Source: Thermodesulforhabdaceae bacterium
GTDB lineage: Bacteria > Desulfobacterota > Syntrophobacteria > Syntrophobacterales > Thermodesulforhabdaceae
Length of the DNA: 64,000 nt
NCBI GenBank assembly: GCA_037482015.1
Contig: JBBFKT010000009.1
Location: forward strand, 23,056-87,055
Direction: 5' to 3'
Positions 54,892 through 62,625 of this stretch are shown piece after piece. A program made the translations under genes and the position numbers. The notes beneath the pieces were generated by a model, which searched no databases, was not told the DNA's origin, and saw only the letters and a list, made by a program, of their open reading frames with translations. Each line of letters opens with the position of its first letter. Positions within the stretch are counted from its first letter, which is position 1.

Positions 54892-55981
54892 CGTCTTCCT
54901 CCTCAATCGCCAACAGGTCTCGTAGAAACGCCTGAGCATCGCCGTTGTTCGGCCTGACGGTATCCCTGGTCGAGTTCATCTCACGCCAGACCTGCAAGCC
55001 GTAGTTCGTGTGCAAGTGCTGATGAATGGAATCAACAACTGCGTTCCGATTCCATGAACCTCGATAAACGTTCGCTTCTTCTGGAATCCAACCCCAGACG
55101 CGCATCTCCCGGTCGCCGTTGTATGGGTGTGACATTTTGACCTTGGCGGCAATCCGTTCATCTTCGACCGTGCCCATGATGAAATGACGCAGATCCTTGT
55201 CATTTGCAAACAGTCGGCGCAAGTCATACTTCAAGTTGAAGGTATCCTGTTTGCTGAAGGACTCCACTTCTTTTTGAGGCGAGATCCGCGCCAGGAAGAT
55301 ATTTTTTAAAGAGGGTAAGTCGGTGTAGGTATTGCTGCCGGCTATACATTCGAGCCATTTAAAGAGCGGCCGTGTGTCAATTCGACCGTTCGCCAGTTCA
55401 ATCACACCAAACCCCATTTGAGGCCTGGCGCCAAGAGCGGCCCAATCGGCGATAAACTGAACTAGGCCAGCAATGATTTCGGCAGAGCAGCCTGAATACA
55501 GACCGTGAATCTCGACACTGAAAAGACCTTGCTTCGGCGTGTTAGCCTTTGGCTTGCCCGACTGAGTTGGATCACGAAAGTACCAAGTCGGCGTGCGTTG
55601 TTTCCCTTTTTCGTCTGTATACTGACGATTGTTTAAAGAAATGGTGTGATCAATCTGGGCATCAGAGACCTCTGTTTCCACGATTGTCAGGCGAAAGCGC
55701 CGCCGCCAGCCGGTGGCGCCAAACAGCTGGCACACATCGCACAGGCCGGCATCGCGCAGACGCTGGTGCTTATCGGCTGCCCGGCTCTTCTTATATTTCT
55801 CAGCATCAAATCCACACATACCTTGGCTCGGATCGCACGCCCATCCACCCAATCCGCGCACGAGCGCTTCGCACCACCAGCGCAGGCTGCCAAGGATGCC
55901 GGTTTCGTGGATGCGGTCAACTTTGCCCGCTTCCACGCCGCCTGTCCACAAGGGGGTCAGTGTTTTGATTTCTAGCTTCAT
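54881..55981 (-). CDS. cmr1: Cmr1-like RAMP protein of a type III CRISPR effector
   Basis: 366 residues from the ATG at 55981, preceded by TTGGAGGTGAAA. It begins with the Cmr1 pattern LEIKTLTPLWTGG and continues with GSLRWWCEALVRGLGG (RAMP motif); a CQLFGATGWRRRFRLTI element and the glycine-rich ARPQMGFGVIE follow. Cmr1 binds the 3' end of crRNA in type III-B complexes. It is the first gene of the operon, and a possible promoter lies at 56050-56078. Confidence 0.85.
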   Translation of the reverse strand: MKLEIKTLTPLWTGGVEAGKVDRIHETGILGSLRWWCEALVRGLGGWACDPSQGMCGFDAEKYKKSRAADKHQRLRDAGLCDVCQLFGATGWRRRFRLTIVETEVSDAQIDHTISLNNRQYTDEKGKQRTPTWYFRDPTQSGKPKANTPKQGLFSVEIHGLYSGCSAEIIAGLVQFIADWAALGARPQMGFGVIELANGRIDTRPLFKWLECIAGSNTYTDLPSLKNIFLARISPQKEVESFSKQDTFNLKYDLRRLFANDKDLRHFIMGTVEDERIAAKVKMSHPYNGDREMRVWGWIPEEANVYRGSWNRNAVVDSIHQHLHTNYGLQVWREMNSTRDTVRPNNGDAQAFLRDLLAIEEEDDAV

Positions 55982-56049
55982 TTTCACCTCCAAATGGTGA
56001 GGCCCATCGGTACATTTTTGCGGACTTCAAGTGGCAAGCTATTCGACTC

Positions 56050-56078
56050 AAGCTAGCGACTACCTGTTCGTATGTCAA
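56050..56078 (-). promoter_or_regulatory. Possible promoter of the CRISPR operon
   Basis: A perfect -35 box TTGACA (56073-56078, minus strand) stands 17 bases from TAGCTT (56050-56055), which is a weak -10 box. The first gene starts about 70 bases downstream. It lies outside the last cassette, between attC-4 and cmr1. Confidence 0.35.
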
Positions 56079-56092
56079 AGTGGGGCTTGGTG

Positions 56093-56167
56093 CACCCAAT
56101 GCCCAAGCTCACCTGCCGCTATGGAGCGCAAGCGGAACAGCGGTCAGATGGAACGATTTGTTAGGCC
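56093..56167 (-). other. attC site 4 (integron recombination site)
   Basis: About 75 bases between GTTAGGC (56160-56166) and ACCCAAT (56094-56100), with a partly self-complementary centre (CGCTATGGAGCG region). The first box is a good R core (GCCTAAC in the minus orientation). The far box reads ATTGGGT instead of GTTGGGT, so the conserved G of the cut triplet is lost and the site is probably weak. It ends the cassette array next to the CRISPR operon. Confidence 0.75.
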
Positions 56168-56169
56168 AC

Positions 56170-56349
56170 TTATTCTGCATTTAGGTTTTTCAATATTTTC
56201 TTTGCTAAAGGCTCTTTGATTTCATTATCTCGAGGAACCGCTTCAACAACCCCGGTTTTTGGATTAATCCATAGTGAGTGTGACGTACCTTCTCTTTTTA
56301 GATAACAACCGGCTATTCGCAATTTTCTTTCTAACTCTTTACGTTTCAT
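56170..56349 (-). CDS. hicA: HicA-type toxin
   Basis: 59 residues, from the ATG that overlaps the hicB stop by 4 bases (ATGA). It has the HicA pattern: MKRKELERKLRIAGCYLKRE and the conserved His in GTSHSLWINP, with VEAVPRDNEIKEPL following. HicA is an mRNA-cleaving toxin of the double-stranded RNA-binding type. Its stop lies 3 bases from the attC-4 core, as expected for a cassette. It is too short to be listed as a long frame, but homology to HicA and coupling to hicB are clear. Confidence 0.88.
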   Translation of the reverse strand: MKRKELERKLRIAGCYLKREGTSHSLWINPKTGVVEAVPRDNEIKEPLAKKILKNLNAE

Positions 56350-56564
56350 GCAATTACAATCTTTTCCAGGATTGCATCTTCAGGTAACCCTCGAAGAATA
56401 TCCTCTGTTCGATCCTGGAGAATAAGTTCAATAGCCTGACGTAAACTCTCTTTTGCCTCTTCTATTGTTTCTCCCTGTCCATTGGCACCTGGTACTTCAG
56501 GACAAATCGCCCAATACCCACCTTCGGGTGCAGGCTCTATAATTGCCGTAAATTCACCTTTCAT
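56346..56564 (-). CDS. hicB: HicB-type antitoxin
   Basis: 72 residues. It shows the HicB fold: FTAIIEPAPEGGYWAICPEVPGANGQGETIEEAKESLRQAIEL, a degraded RNase-H-like domain. GGAGGT lies 5 bases before the ATG. It neutralises HicA. The HicB-HicA order is less common than hicAB but well known. No separate DNA-binding domain is visible, so autoregulation is uncertain. Confidence 0.88.
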   Translation of the reverse strand: MKGEFTAIIEPAPEGGYWAICPEVPGANGQGETIEEAKESLRQAIELILQDRTEDILRGLPEDAILEKIVIA

Positions 56565-56586
56565 GTCATACCTCCAATTTGTATTG

Positions 56587-56662
56587 ACCCAACGGCACCA
56601 AGCTCAGCCGCTGCAACCGAGCGAAGCGAGGGAGCAGTCGGCTGGAACCGCTTGTTGGGCGG
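56587..56662 (-). other. attC site 3
   Basis: 76 bases with R cores CCCAAC (near 56589-56594) and GTTGGGC (56655-56661) in inverted order, and a central imperfect palindrome (CAGCCGCTGCAACCGAGCG with its partner). This is the expected shape of an integron attC. It separates the unknown cassette gene from hicBA. Confidence 0.88.
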
Positions 56663-56680
56663 CGCTTCTTTATTGTGAAG

Positions 56681-57298
56681 TTACACCCATCCTTTGGTGT
56701 ACTTGGCATAGTTGTATTCATCAATCAATTTGAGAAGGGTTTTGCCTGTATCTTGCCCATCTATTGCTGGCTGAAGAGTTGCGGCTATCTGTTTGCAAAG
56801 TTTCATAAATGCCAAATACCTTGCCGAAGGATCATATGAGTAATAGCATCCATACGCACGAGCAATCTTGTCATCCCATAAGGGGAAGTAATCTGGTGCA
56901 AGTAAATGCAACGCTTTGGCAGTGGCTACGGGACTTTGTGTGCCTGCTTTACTACCATCCGAGATTTCCAGAGCAGTGAGAAATTCTTCGAACAGGTGGC
57001 TTATCTCCCTGTCATCCTTTGAGGAATAACCCAGAATGCTTCTTTTGCTGTATTTTTCGAGCAAGGACATATTGTTTGTTATGCACTGTTCAAGTCTGTC
57101 AAAATCAAAAGAGCCATACCGATATAATGCTTGATTCCAAGTGAGCAATAGTACGCCTAGACTATCCGCCATTTCAGCAGGCTTGCCCCAAAAGTGAGCG
57201 ACAAGAAAAGAGGCGGTCTTGTACATTGCGTCCCGCTTCTCTCGGCGCTGAAATTCTTGGTAGCCTTGTCTCAACTCGTCGGGTGAAGGAATTTTCAT
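56681..57298 (-). CDS. Unknown cassette-encoded protein
   Basis: 205 residues from the ATG at 57298; a TTG 15 bases earlier is also possible. It is mostly helical, with a conserved-looking segment ALHLLAPDYFPLWDDKIARAYG near residue 130-150. I recognise no known domain. It occupies an integron cassette alone, between attC-2 and attC-3, with its stop 19 bases before the attC-3 core. Genes of unknown function are usual in chromosomal integrons. Confidence 0.65.
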   Translation of the reverse strand: MKIPSPDELRQGYQEFQRREKRDAMYKTASFLVAHFWGKPAEMADSLGVLLLTWNQALYRYGSFDFDRLEQCITNNMSLLEKYSKRSILGYSSKDDREISHLFEEFLTALEISDGSKAGTQSPVATAKALHLLAPDYFPLWDDKIARAYGCYYSYDPSARYLAFMKLCKQIAATLQPAIDGQDTGKTLLKLIDEYNYAKYTKGWV

Positions 57299-57332
57299 AG
57301 CAAAATCGTCCAACGTCGTTCAGTAGCAAGCC

Positions 57333-57392
57333 GCCTAACGAGCGGCGCTTCAGCCGCCGCCGAAGGCGGTCGGCTGGAAGCGCAGGTTAGCC
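57333..57392 (-). other. attC site 2
   Basis: About 60 bases with R cores GCCTAAC (57333-57339) and GTTAGCC (57386-57392) and a GC-rich inverted repeat (CAGCCGCC...GGCGGT) between them. It follows the VapC-type gene and precedes the unknown gene in the array. Confidence 0.9.
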
Positions 57393-57408
57393 AGCGCCCT
57401 ATTCATCA

Positions 57409-57795
57409 TTACCAAACGACTTGCACGACATACTTGGCAATGTTTGGGTCTGCACTCACAAGAGCTGCTTCTTCGACGATAGCCTGAGCAATCAGCAATC
57501 GGTCAAAGGGGTCTTTGTGATGAGCAGGCAAATTCTCCAAGGTCAGCGCGTGTTCTAGAGTAACAGGCAGAATCTCAATGTTGTTGGTTCGCCTTTGACT
57601 TTCGACAATTTCTCTCAAGGGTAAAGCCAGTCGAAGTTTGCCCAACTGGAGTTTGATTTGCATTTCCCACACGCTAACTACGCTGAGGAGCAAAACATTC
57701 TGACGATCTTGGCAGAGCGCTAAAGCTTGGGGCGAAAGTTTAGCGGGTTCACTGTCCCACCAGATAAACGTATGCGTGTCCAGGAGCAATTTCAT
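57409..57795 (-). CDS. PIN-domain (VapC-type) toxin
   Basis: 128 residues. PIN-domain acid residues are present: KLLLDTHTFIWW at the N-terminus, SVVSVWEMQIK, and KDPFDRLLIAQAIVEEAALVSADPNI near the C-terminus. Such toxins cleave RNA, often initiator tRNA. It overlaps the antitoxin gene by 4 bases and forms the second cassette. Confidence 0.9.
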   Translation of the reverse strand: MKLLLDTHTFIWWDSEPAKLSPQALALCQDRQNVLLLSVVSVWEMQIKLQLGKLRLALPLREIVESQRRTNNIEILPVTLEHALTLENLPAHHKDPFDRLLIAQAIVEEAALVSADPNIAKYVVQVVW

Positions 57796-58016
57796 GCGCT
57801 GCCCGTCCAGAACTCGTCAGGTAAGGGTTCATCAAAGTCGAAACTCGTCCAAATGGCCCCTGCATGTAAACCCGCCACACGAGAAGCTATAGGCACAAGA
57901 CGGGCAACGGGTTTGGCTCCATCGGTGAGGACCCACTCTACCCCTAAGGCGATTTGAGCAATCAACTCTTGTAATCGCGCCTGGGCTTCCTTTACATCTA
58001 TTTGTTTGGTCAACAT
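57792..58016 (-). CDS. Phd/YefM-type antitoxin
   Basis: 74 residues from the ATG at 58016 (AAAGGAG 8 bases upstream). The N-terminus IDVKEAQARLQELIAQIALGVEWVLTDGAKPVARLVPI is the Phd/YefM pattern, a DNA-binding antitoxin fold. It would bind the PIN toxin and repress the pair. The tail (FDFDEPLPDEFW) is the expected toxin-binding segment. Confidence 0.85.
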   Translation of the reverse strand: MLTKQIDVKEAQARLQELIAQIALGVEWVLTDGAKPVARLVPIASRVAGLHAGAIWTSFDFDEPLPDEFWTGSA

Positions 58017-58056
58017 GAGCCTTTCTCCTTTGAACCGTTTGGTGATCACGTTGCGC

Positions 58057-58119
58057 TGGCTAACGCCTGAATTAAGCCGCGCCGCGAAGCGGCGTCGGCT
58101 TGAATGAATTGTTAGGTGC
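58057..58119 (-). other. attC site 1
   Basis: 62 bases with R cores GGCTAAC (58058-58064) and GTTAGGTGC (58111-58119), and arms AAGCCG...CGGCTT around GCGCCGCGAAGCGGCGT. This is a classic attC of the 59-base-element type; the stop codon of the transporter gene lies in its edge. It sits between the CDF cassette and the Phd/VapC cassette. Confidence 0.95.
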
Positions 58120-58726
58120 GCTCACCGCCATCTGTGGACGCCGCTTTTGCCTCACGAAGTATGGCAAGGCCGCCCCTGACCACCAACGCCGAGATCAGCA
58201 GGCCAATAACCAGATCTGGTATGTGTGAGGCCGTTACCGCCACCAAGATGCCGGAAAGAATGACCCCGAGGTTAGCCAGCATGTCATTGGTTGAAAATAT
58301 CCATGAAGCGCGCATGTGAACCTCACCCTTGCGGTGCTTTGTGAGCAAAGCAAGGCAAGTGAGATTTGCAACAAGTGCAAGACTGCCGAAGCTGAGCATA
58401 AGAACGCTCTCTGGCTCGCTGCCGAGCAAGAAGCGGCGGCAGACCTCAGCGAGAACTCCGAGACCTAACAGGATTTGAACGAAGCCGCTGGTGCGGGCGG
58501 CGCGGGCCTTGAGCGAGAGAGCACGACCAACGGCGTACAAGCTGATGCCATAGACAAAGGCATCCGCAAGCATGTCCAGCGAGTCTGCGAGCAGTCCGGT
58601 CGACTCTGCGACCAAGCCAGCCGCGAACTCAACAGCGAACATGACCGCGTTGATGCCGAGAAGAATTCGGAGAACCCTCAACTCTGCTTTTGTCTTGGCT
58701 TCAAACTCGCAGCCGCAGTCTGCCAT
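58112..58726 (-). CDS. Small cation diffusion facilitator-type transporter
   Basis: 204 residues from the ATG at 58726; an ATG at 58741 is also in frame but lies across the presumed recombination point. The protein has six hydrophobic segments and the CDF pattern ESTGLLADSLDMLADAFVYG (metal-binding Asp residues), with FSTNDMLANLGVILSG in the second repeat. It lacks the large cytoplasmic C-terminal domain. It may export zinc, cobalt or a similar ion. It is the first cassette of the array, next to the attI region. Confidence 0.83.
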   Translation of the reverse strand: MADCGCEFEAKTKAELRVLRILLGINAVMFAVEFAAGLVAESTGLLADSLDMLADAFVYGISLYAVGRALSLKARAARTSGFVQILLGLGVLAEVCRRFLLGSEPESVLMLSFGSLALVANLTCLALLTKHRKGEVHMRASWIFSTNDMLANLGVILSGILVAVTASHIPDLVIGLLISALVVRGGLAILREAKAASTDGGERT

Positions 58727-58899
58727 GTGCGCACCTAACATTATTTTTTAAATTTATTCTATCTACAACCAAAATCTTATAGCGGCACAAAGAAAAAATC
58801 CACATATTTTTAATAACATCGTTGCTTTTTTCGGAAATTGGAGACATAAATATTTTTTCAATATTATTATGCGGAATTTGATTAATTTGGGAATTTGTT
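58727..58899 (-). other. attI-like region between integrase and first cassette
   Basis: AT-rich, 173 bases without a gene. Its left edge has GTTAGGTGC (58731-58739, minus strand), a G|TTA recombination core in the right place for attI. The cassette promoter is expected here on the minus strand but no clear pair of boxes is visible; TATAAG near 58780 is one weak -10 candidate. The integrase ribosome site GGGAAT lies near its right end. Confidence 0.6.
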
Positions 58900-60135
58900 A
58901 TGCTGAAAAACTTTGAAACCTTTTTGAACAAGAAAGGAAGCTTAAAGCCCCGATACATTCCCTACTATTTGAAGTGGGTTTCGGATTGTTACCATTTCTT
59001 AAATCAACCTCTTTCAACCAGATTGAACAGCGACCAGAAAAAGCAGTTCCTATCGCATATGGAAAAGAAATATGAAGAATGGCAGGTCAATCAGGCGGAT
59101 ACAGCTTTAAGATTATACGATTATTTTCTCTCACAAACTTCATTGCCAAAGACGGGAGACATGTCTCCCGACAAAGAGAGTTGGCGCTCCCTTGAAGAGA
59201 AAATGCGCGAGGCTTTGAGGTTGCGACATAGATCTCTGAGCACTGAGAAAACTTACCTTCTCTGGTTAAGAAATTTTGGAAACTTTGTGAATGGTAAGAG
59301 TCCCGATCAACTCGAAGGGAGAGATTTGCAGGATTTTCTGAGCCACCTCGCGGTAGAAAAGAAAGTTTCCCCTTCGACCCAGAATCAGGCTCTCAATGCC
59401 ATCGTATTTCTCTACCGCCATGTTCTGGATAAAAATATCGAACCGGTTTTAAGCGCTGTCCGTGCCAAACAGAAAAGACATCTGCCGGTAGTTCTTACGA
59501 CAAGAGAAGTCCAAAGCATATTTGACCAGATGTCTGGCACAACGAAGCTGATGGCGATGTTGATATATGGGGCAGGTTTAAGACTTCAAGAATGTTTGCA
59601 GTTGAGGGTAAAAGACATCGATCTTGAACAAAGTACAATCATCATCAGATCAGGAAAAGGAGATAAGGATCGAAGAACTGTTCTTCCTGAGGCGTTAAAG
59701 AATGACCTTATTCACCACCTTTCAGAAATAAGGTCGTTCTATGATCAGGATAGGAAAAACGAAATAGCAGGGGTATGGCTTCCAGGTGCCTTAGATAAGA
59801 AATATCCAAATGCCGGAAAGGAATGGGGATGGTTCTGGCTCTTTCCGGCAAAATCACTTTCGGTCGATCCCAGAAGCAATACTGTAAGAAGACACCACGT
59901 TCATCCCGCCTCGCTTCAAAAAGCGTTCAAAACCGCTGTGATGAAGGCTGGAATCACAAAGCAGGCCTCTGTCCATACCCTGAGACACAGTTTTGCGACC
60001 CATCTTCTCGAAAAAGGCTACGACATTCGAACCATTCAAGAACTTCTCGGCCATCGAAGTCTTCAGACTACCATGATCTATACCCACGTGGCGACTAAGA
60101 ACGTGCTTGGTGTCCGAAGTCCGCTGGATAAGTAA
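58900..60135 (+). CDS. intI: Integron integrase
   Basis: 411 residues, longer than the usual 320-340 because of about 85 extra N-terminal residues. The tyrosine recombinase residues are visible: Arg228 (GAGLRLQE), Lys256, His359/Arg362 (HTLRH), His385 (GHRS) and Tyr394. The IntI-specific insertion LPGALDKKYPNAGKEWGWFWLFP lies near residues 294-316, which separates it from XerC/D and phage integrases. It is divergent from the cassette array as in all integrons. GGGAAT precedes the ATG by 8 bases. Confidence 0.96.
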   Translation: MLKNFETFLNKKGSLKPRYIPYYLKWVSDCYHFLNQPLSTRLNSDQKKQFLSHMEKKYEEWQVNQADTALRLYDYFLSQTSLPKTGDMSPDKESWRSLEEKMREALRLRHRSLSTEKTYLLWLRNFGNFVNGKSPDQLEGRDLQDFLSHLAVEKKVSPSTQNQALNAIVFLYRHVLDKNIEPVLSAVRAKQKRHLPVVLTTREVQSIFDQMSGTTKLMAMLIYGAGLRLQECLQLRVKDIDLEQSTIIIRSGKGDKDRRTVLPEALKNDLIHHLSEIRSFYDQDRKNEIAGVWLPGALDKKYPNAGKEWGWFWLFPAKSLSVDPRSNTVRRHHVHPASLQKAFKTAVMKAGITKQASVHTLRHSFATHLLEKGYDIRTIQELLGHRSLQTTMIYTHVATKNVLGVRSPLDK

Positions 60136-60278
60136 ATCCGCAGGCAGGATGTTCCATTATGAAAGGGTGGAATGATCTACTCGATAATATAAGAGGAATA
60201 GATTGGATTATGCCCCCAGAACATGGCAACTGCGAGGATTACCTTCATGATCTTTTTCAAACCCTCTCAGTAAAGCAA

Positions 60279-61337
60279 TCACTTTTTCATCCAAGGACGA
60301 GGAATAAAAAGATTAAGGTAAAGATCCAGCGCATAGCGATCGGTCATGCCGGCAATATAGTCACAAACCCGTATATGCCTTGGCACATCACTACCATTAA
60401 GGAGCCCAATTTCCTGAAGGAAGAGTTCATCTTGATTCATGAAAGCATTGAATAGATCTTCGATGATCTTTCGAGCTTTGTCCACCTGTCTTATAAGTGG
60501 CGGGGATTCATAGACTCGCTCAAACAGAAATTCTCTTAAATCGTTTACCACCCTGATCATTCTAGGGCTGAAGGAGACATCATCGAGTTCCATTTCCATG
60601 GTGTAATCAATCACATCAAGAACAAGGTGATGAATGCGCTGGCTGTGACGATTACCAAGGATTCGGCGGATATCTGCAGGAATATCTTTATCGTTCAAGA
60701 GACCTGCTCGGGTAGCATCATCAAGGTCATGACTTAGATATGCGATAATGTCAGCGAGTCTAACCACTCGTCCTTCCAGTGTTTCAGCCTTATCACTCAC
60801 CTCTCCCACGATGGATCCACTTTTTCCTTTGGAATGATGGAGTATGCCATCACGGACTTCCCAGGTAAGATTCAGTCCCATGCCGCCTTTTTCAAGCACG
60901 TCCACTACTCGAAGGCTCTGTTCGTGATGCCTGAATCCCCCAGGCATAAGCTCATCCAAAACCTTCTCCCCACCGTGACCAAAGGGCGTATGCCCCAGAT
61001 CGTGAGCAAGTGATATGGCTTCAATTAGATCCTCATTGAGCCGAAGGGCTCTGCCAATAGTACGAGCGATTTGGGAAACTTCAAGTGTATGAGTTAGCCG
61101 AGTGCGGTAGTGATCGCCTGTGGGGGCAATAAATACCTGGGTTTTATGTTTAAGTCGCCTGAAAGATTTACTGTGAACGATGCGATCTCGATCCCTCTGG
61201 AAAGCCGTCCTGACAGGGCATTCTTCCTCAGGGCGGGATCTCCCCCTGGATTCTCGAGCTCGCTTTGCTTTTGGATGCAAAAAAACTTCTTCTCTGTCTT
61301 CTATGATTTCCCTGATAATTCGGTCTCGATTAATCAT
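60279..61337 (-). CDS. dgt: dGTP triphosphohydrolase-like HD protein
   Basis: 352 residues. The HD signature is intact: RTRLTHTLEVSQIARTIGRAL followed by AISLAHDLGHTPFGHGGE, with SHDLDDATRAGLL later on. Dgt-type enzymes split dNTPs to nucleoside and triphosphate. AGGAG lies 11 bases before the ATG. The gene marks the right border of the island; between it and the integrase (60136-60278) I see no gene. Confidence 0.92.
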   Translation of the reverse strand: MINRDRIIREIIEDREEVFLHPKAKRARESRGRSRPEEECPVRTAFQRDRDRIVHSKSFRRLKHKTQVFIAPTGDHYRTRLTHTLEVSQIARTIGRALRLNEDLIEAISLAHDLGHTPFGHGGEKVLDELMPGGFRHHEQSLRVVDVLEKGGMGLNLTWEVRDGILHHSKGKSGSIVGEVSDKAETLEGRVVRLADIIAYLSHDLDDATRAGLLNDKDIPADIRRILGNRHSQRIHHLVLDVIDYTMEMELDDVSFSPRMIRVVNDLREFLFERVYESPPLIRQVDKARKIIEDLFNAFMNQDELFLQEIGLLNGSDVPRHIRVCDYIAGMTDRYALDLYLNLFIPRPWMKK

Positions 61338-61416
61338 TGCTTTTCAATTCTCCTTTAGAATAAAAGACAAACGGAAGATCGTGAATAAAACTTCCAATAA
61401 AGGATCGGCGGTAAAT

Positions 61417-62625
61417 ATGCGCATTTTGGAACGGTATCTTCTCAAAGAACTTATCATCCCTTACGGATTCACATTACTTGTTTCGCTTTTTTTGCTTACA
61501 ATTGGTAGAATAATTCAAATAGCCAAATATCTTTTCCAGACATCGGTTACATTAAAAGATATTGCGGAACTCATTATCCTTGCTACTCCTCGCCTACTTA
61601 CATACGCTCTTCCACTTACAAGTGCAGTCAGTATTGCTGTCGCTCTAAATCGATTGTCATCCTGTAATGAACTCATAGCCATTGAAGGAAGTGGTATCCC
61701 TATACGAAATCTTTCAAAACCATTCTGGCTATTTACAGCCTTCAATGTCCTTATAGCTATGGTTATAACTCTCACCATCCTTCATCACGCTAACACTCTA
61801 TTTAGAGAGAAAATTGCAAACATAGGCAAATCAAGTGTCATGGTCATTTTCCAGGAAGGTATATTCATAGACTCACTTCCAGGATTTATACTGTATTTCC
61901 AAAAGGTATCACCCAGAAATTTTAGCGCCGAAGGGGTCTATATGGAAGATCTTCGAGATAAGAATACAAACATTACAATAGTAGCCCAAAAAGCTTTACT
62001 CAATTACGATCAAGACCAAGGCGCTATTGTTTTAGACCTACAGAAAGGAACTATTATCAGAATTTCCAGGCATGAGTCGGGTCAGGTAGTTGAATTTGAA
62101 CAATACAGTTTGACGATTTCTGTTGGAGAGATTTTTAGAGAACTCTCAAAGGCGAGTTCTACAAAATGGGAAATGAATATGAAGGAACTATGGAATGCAT
62201 CTCACACGGCAAGAACTAGGGAAGAACGCAGTCGGTATGGAATTGAATTTCACACACGTATAGTGATGCCCTTTCTCTCTATTATTCTGGGTATGATGAT
62301 GGTTCCTTTTTTCAAAATTAGAGAGCTTGACAGATTTTCATCCAGAGCTTCCGCTTTTAAGGTTTTGATCGCATTTGGACTATTTTTGCTGTTCTATCTT
62401 ATGATAACTCTTGGGAAAGGATTGGCGGAAAACGGGGTTATAAGCCCGGCCATGGCTGTTTATGGACCTGCTGGTATTTTCCTTTCATGGTTTGTTTACC
62501 TGTGGAAAAGGGGGCATCAACGAGTTAAACACGAAAGAGGGTTAGGATCTATATCAGACGGTCAAATTATTACATCTGCTGATGACGAAATACTTCATTC
62601 TAAGCATGCTAAAAGGAAGCCTTGA
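61417..62625 (+). CDS. lptF: LPS export permease LptF
   Basis: 402 residues from the ATG at 61417; a longer open frame upstream overlaps dgt and is not used. It has the YjgP/YjgQ pattern ILERYLLKELIIPYGFTLLVSLFLLTIGR, three N-terminal and three C-terminal membrane helices and a periplasmic domain between. LptF works with LptG and the ATPase LptB to move LPS from the inner membrane. The next gene follows with no gap. Confidence 0.9.
   Translation: MRILERYLLKELIIPYGFTLLVSLFLLTIGRIIQIAKYLFQTSVTLKDIAELIILATPRLLTYALPLTSAVSIAVALNRLSSCNELIAIEGSGIPIRNLSKPFWLFTAFNVLIAMVITLTILHHANTLFREKIANIGKSSVMVIFQEGIFIDSLPGFILYFQKVSPRNFSAEGVYMEDLRDKNTNITIVAQKALLNYDQDQGAIVLDLQKGTIIRISRHESGQVVEFEQYSLTISVGEIFRELSKASSTKWEMNMKELWNASHTARTREERSRYGIEFHTRIVMPFLSIILGMMMVPFFKIRELDRFSSRASAFKVLIAFGLFLLFYLMITLGKGLAENGVISPAMAVYGPAGIFLSWFVYLWKRGHQRVKHERGLGSISDGQIITSADDEILHSKHAKRKP

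Noticed and set aside
48726..56500. CRISPR repeat-spacer array
   Set aside because: I looked for regularly spaced direct repeats around the effector operon and found none; the repeated elements here are palindromes, attC sites and transposon debris.
60159..60455. Plus-strand open frame after the integrase
   Set aside because: Its second half lies antisense to dgt, it has no recognised motif and no good ribosome site; dgt is much better supported.
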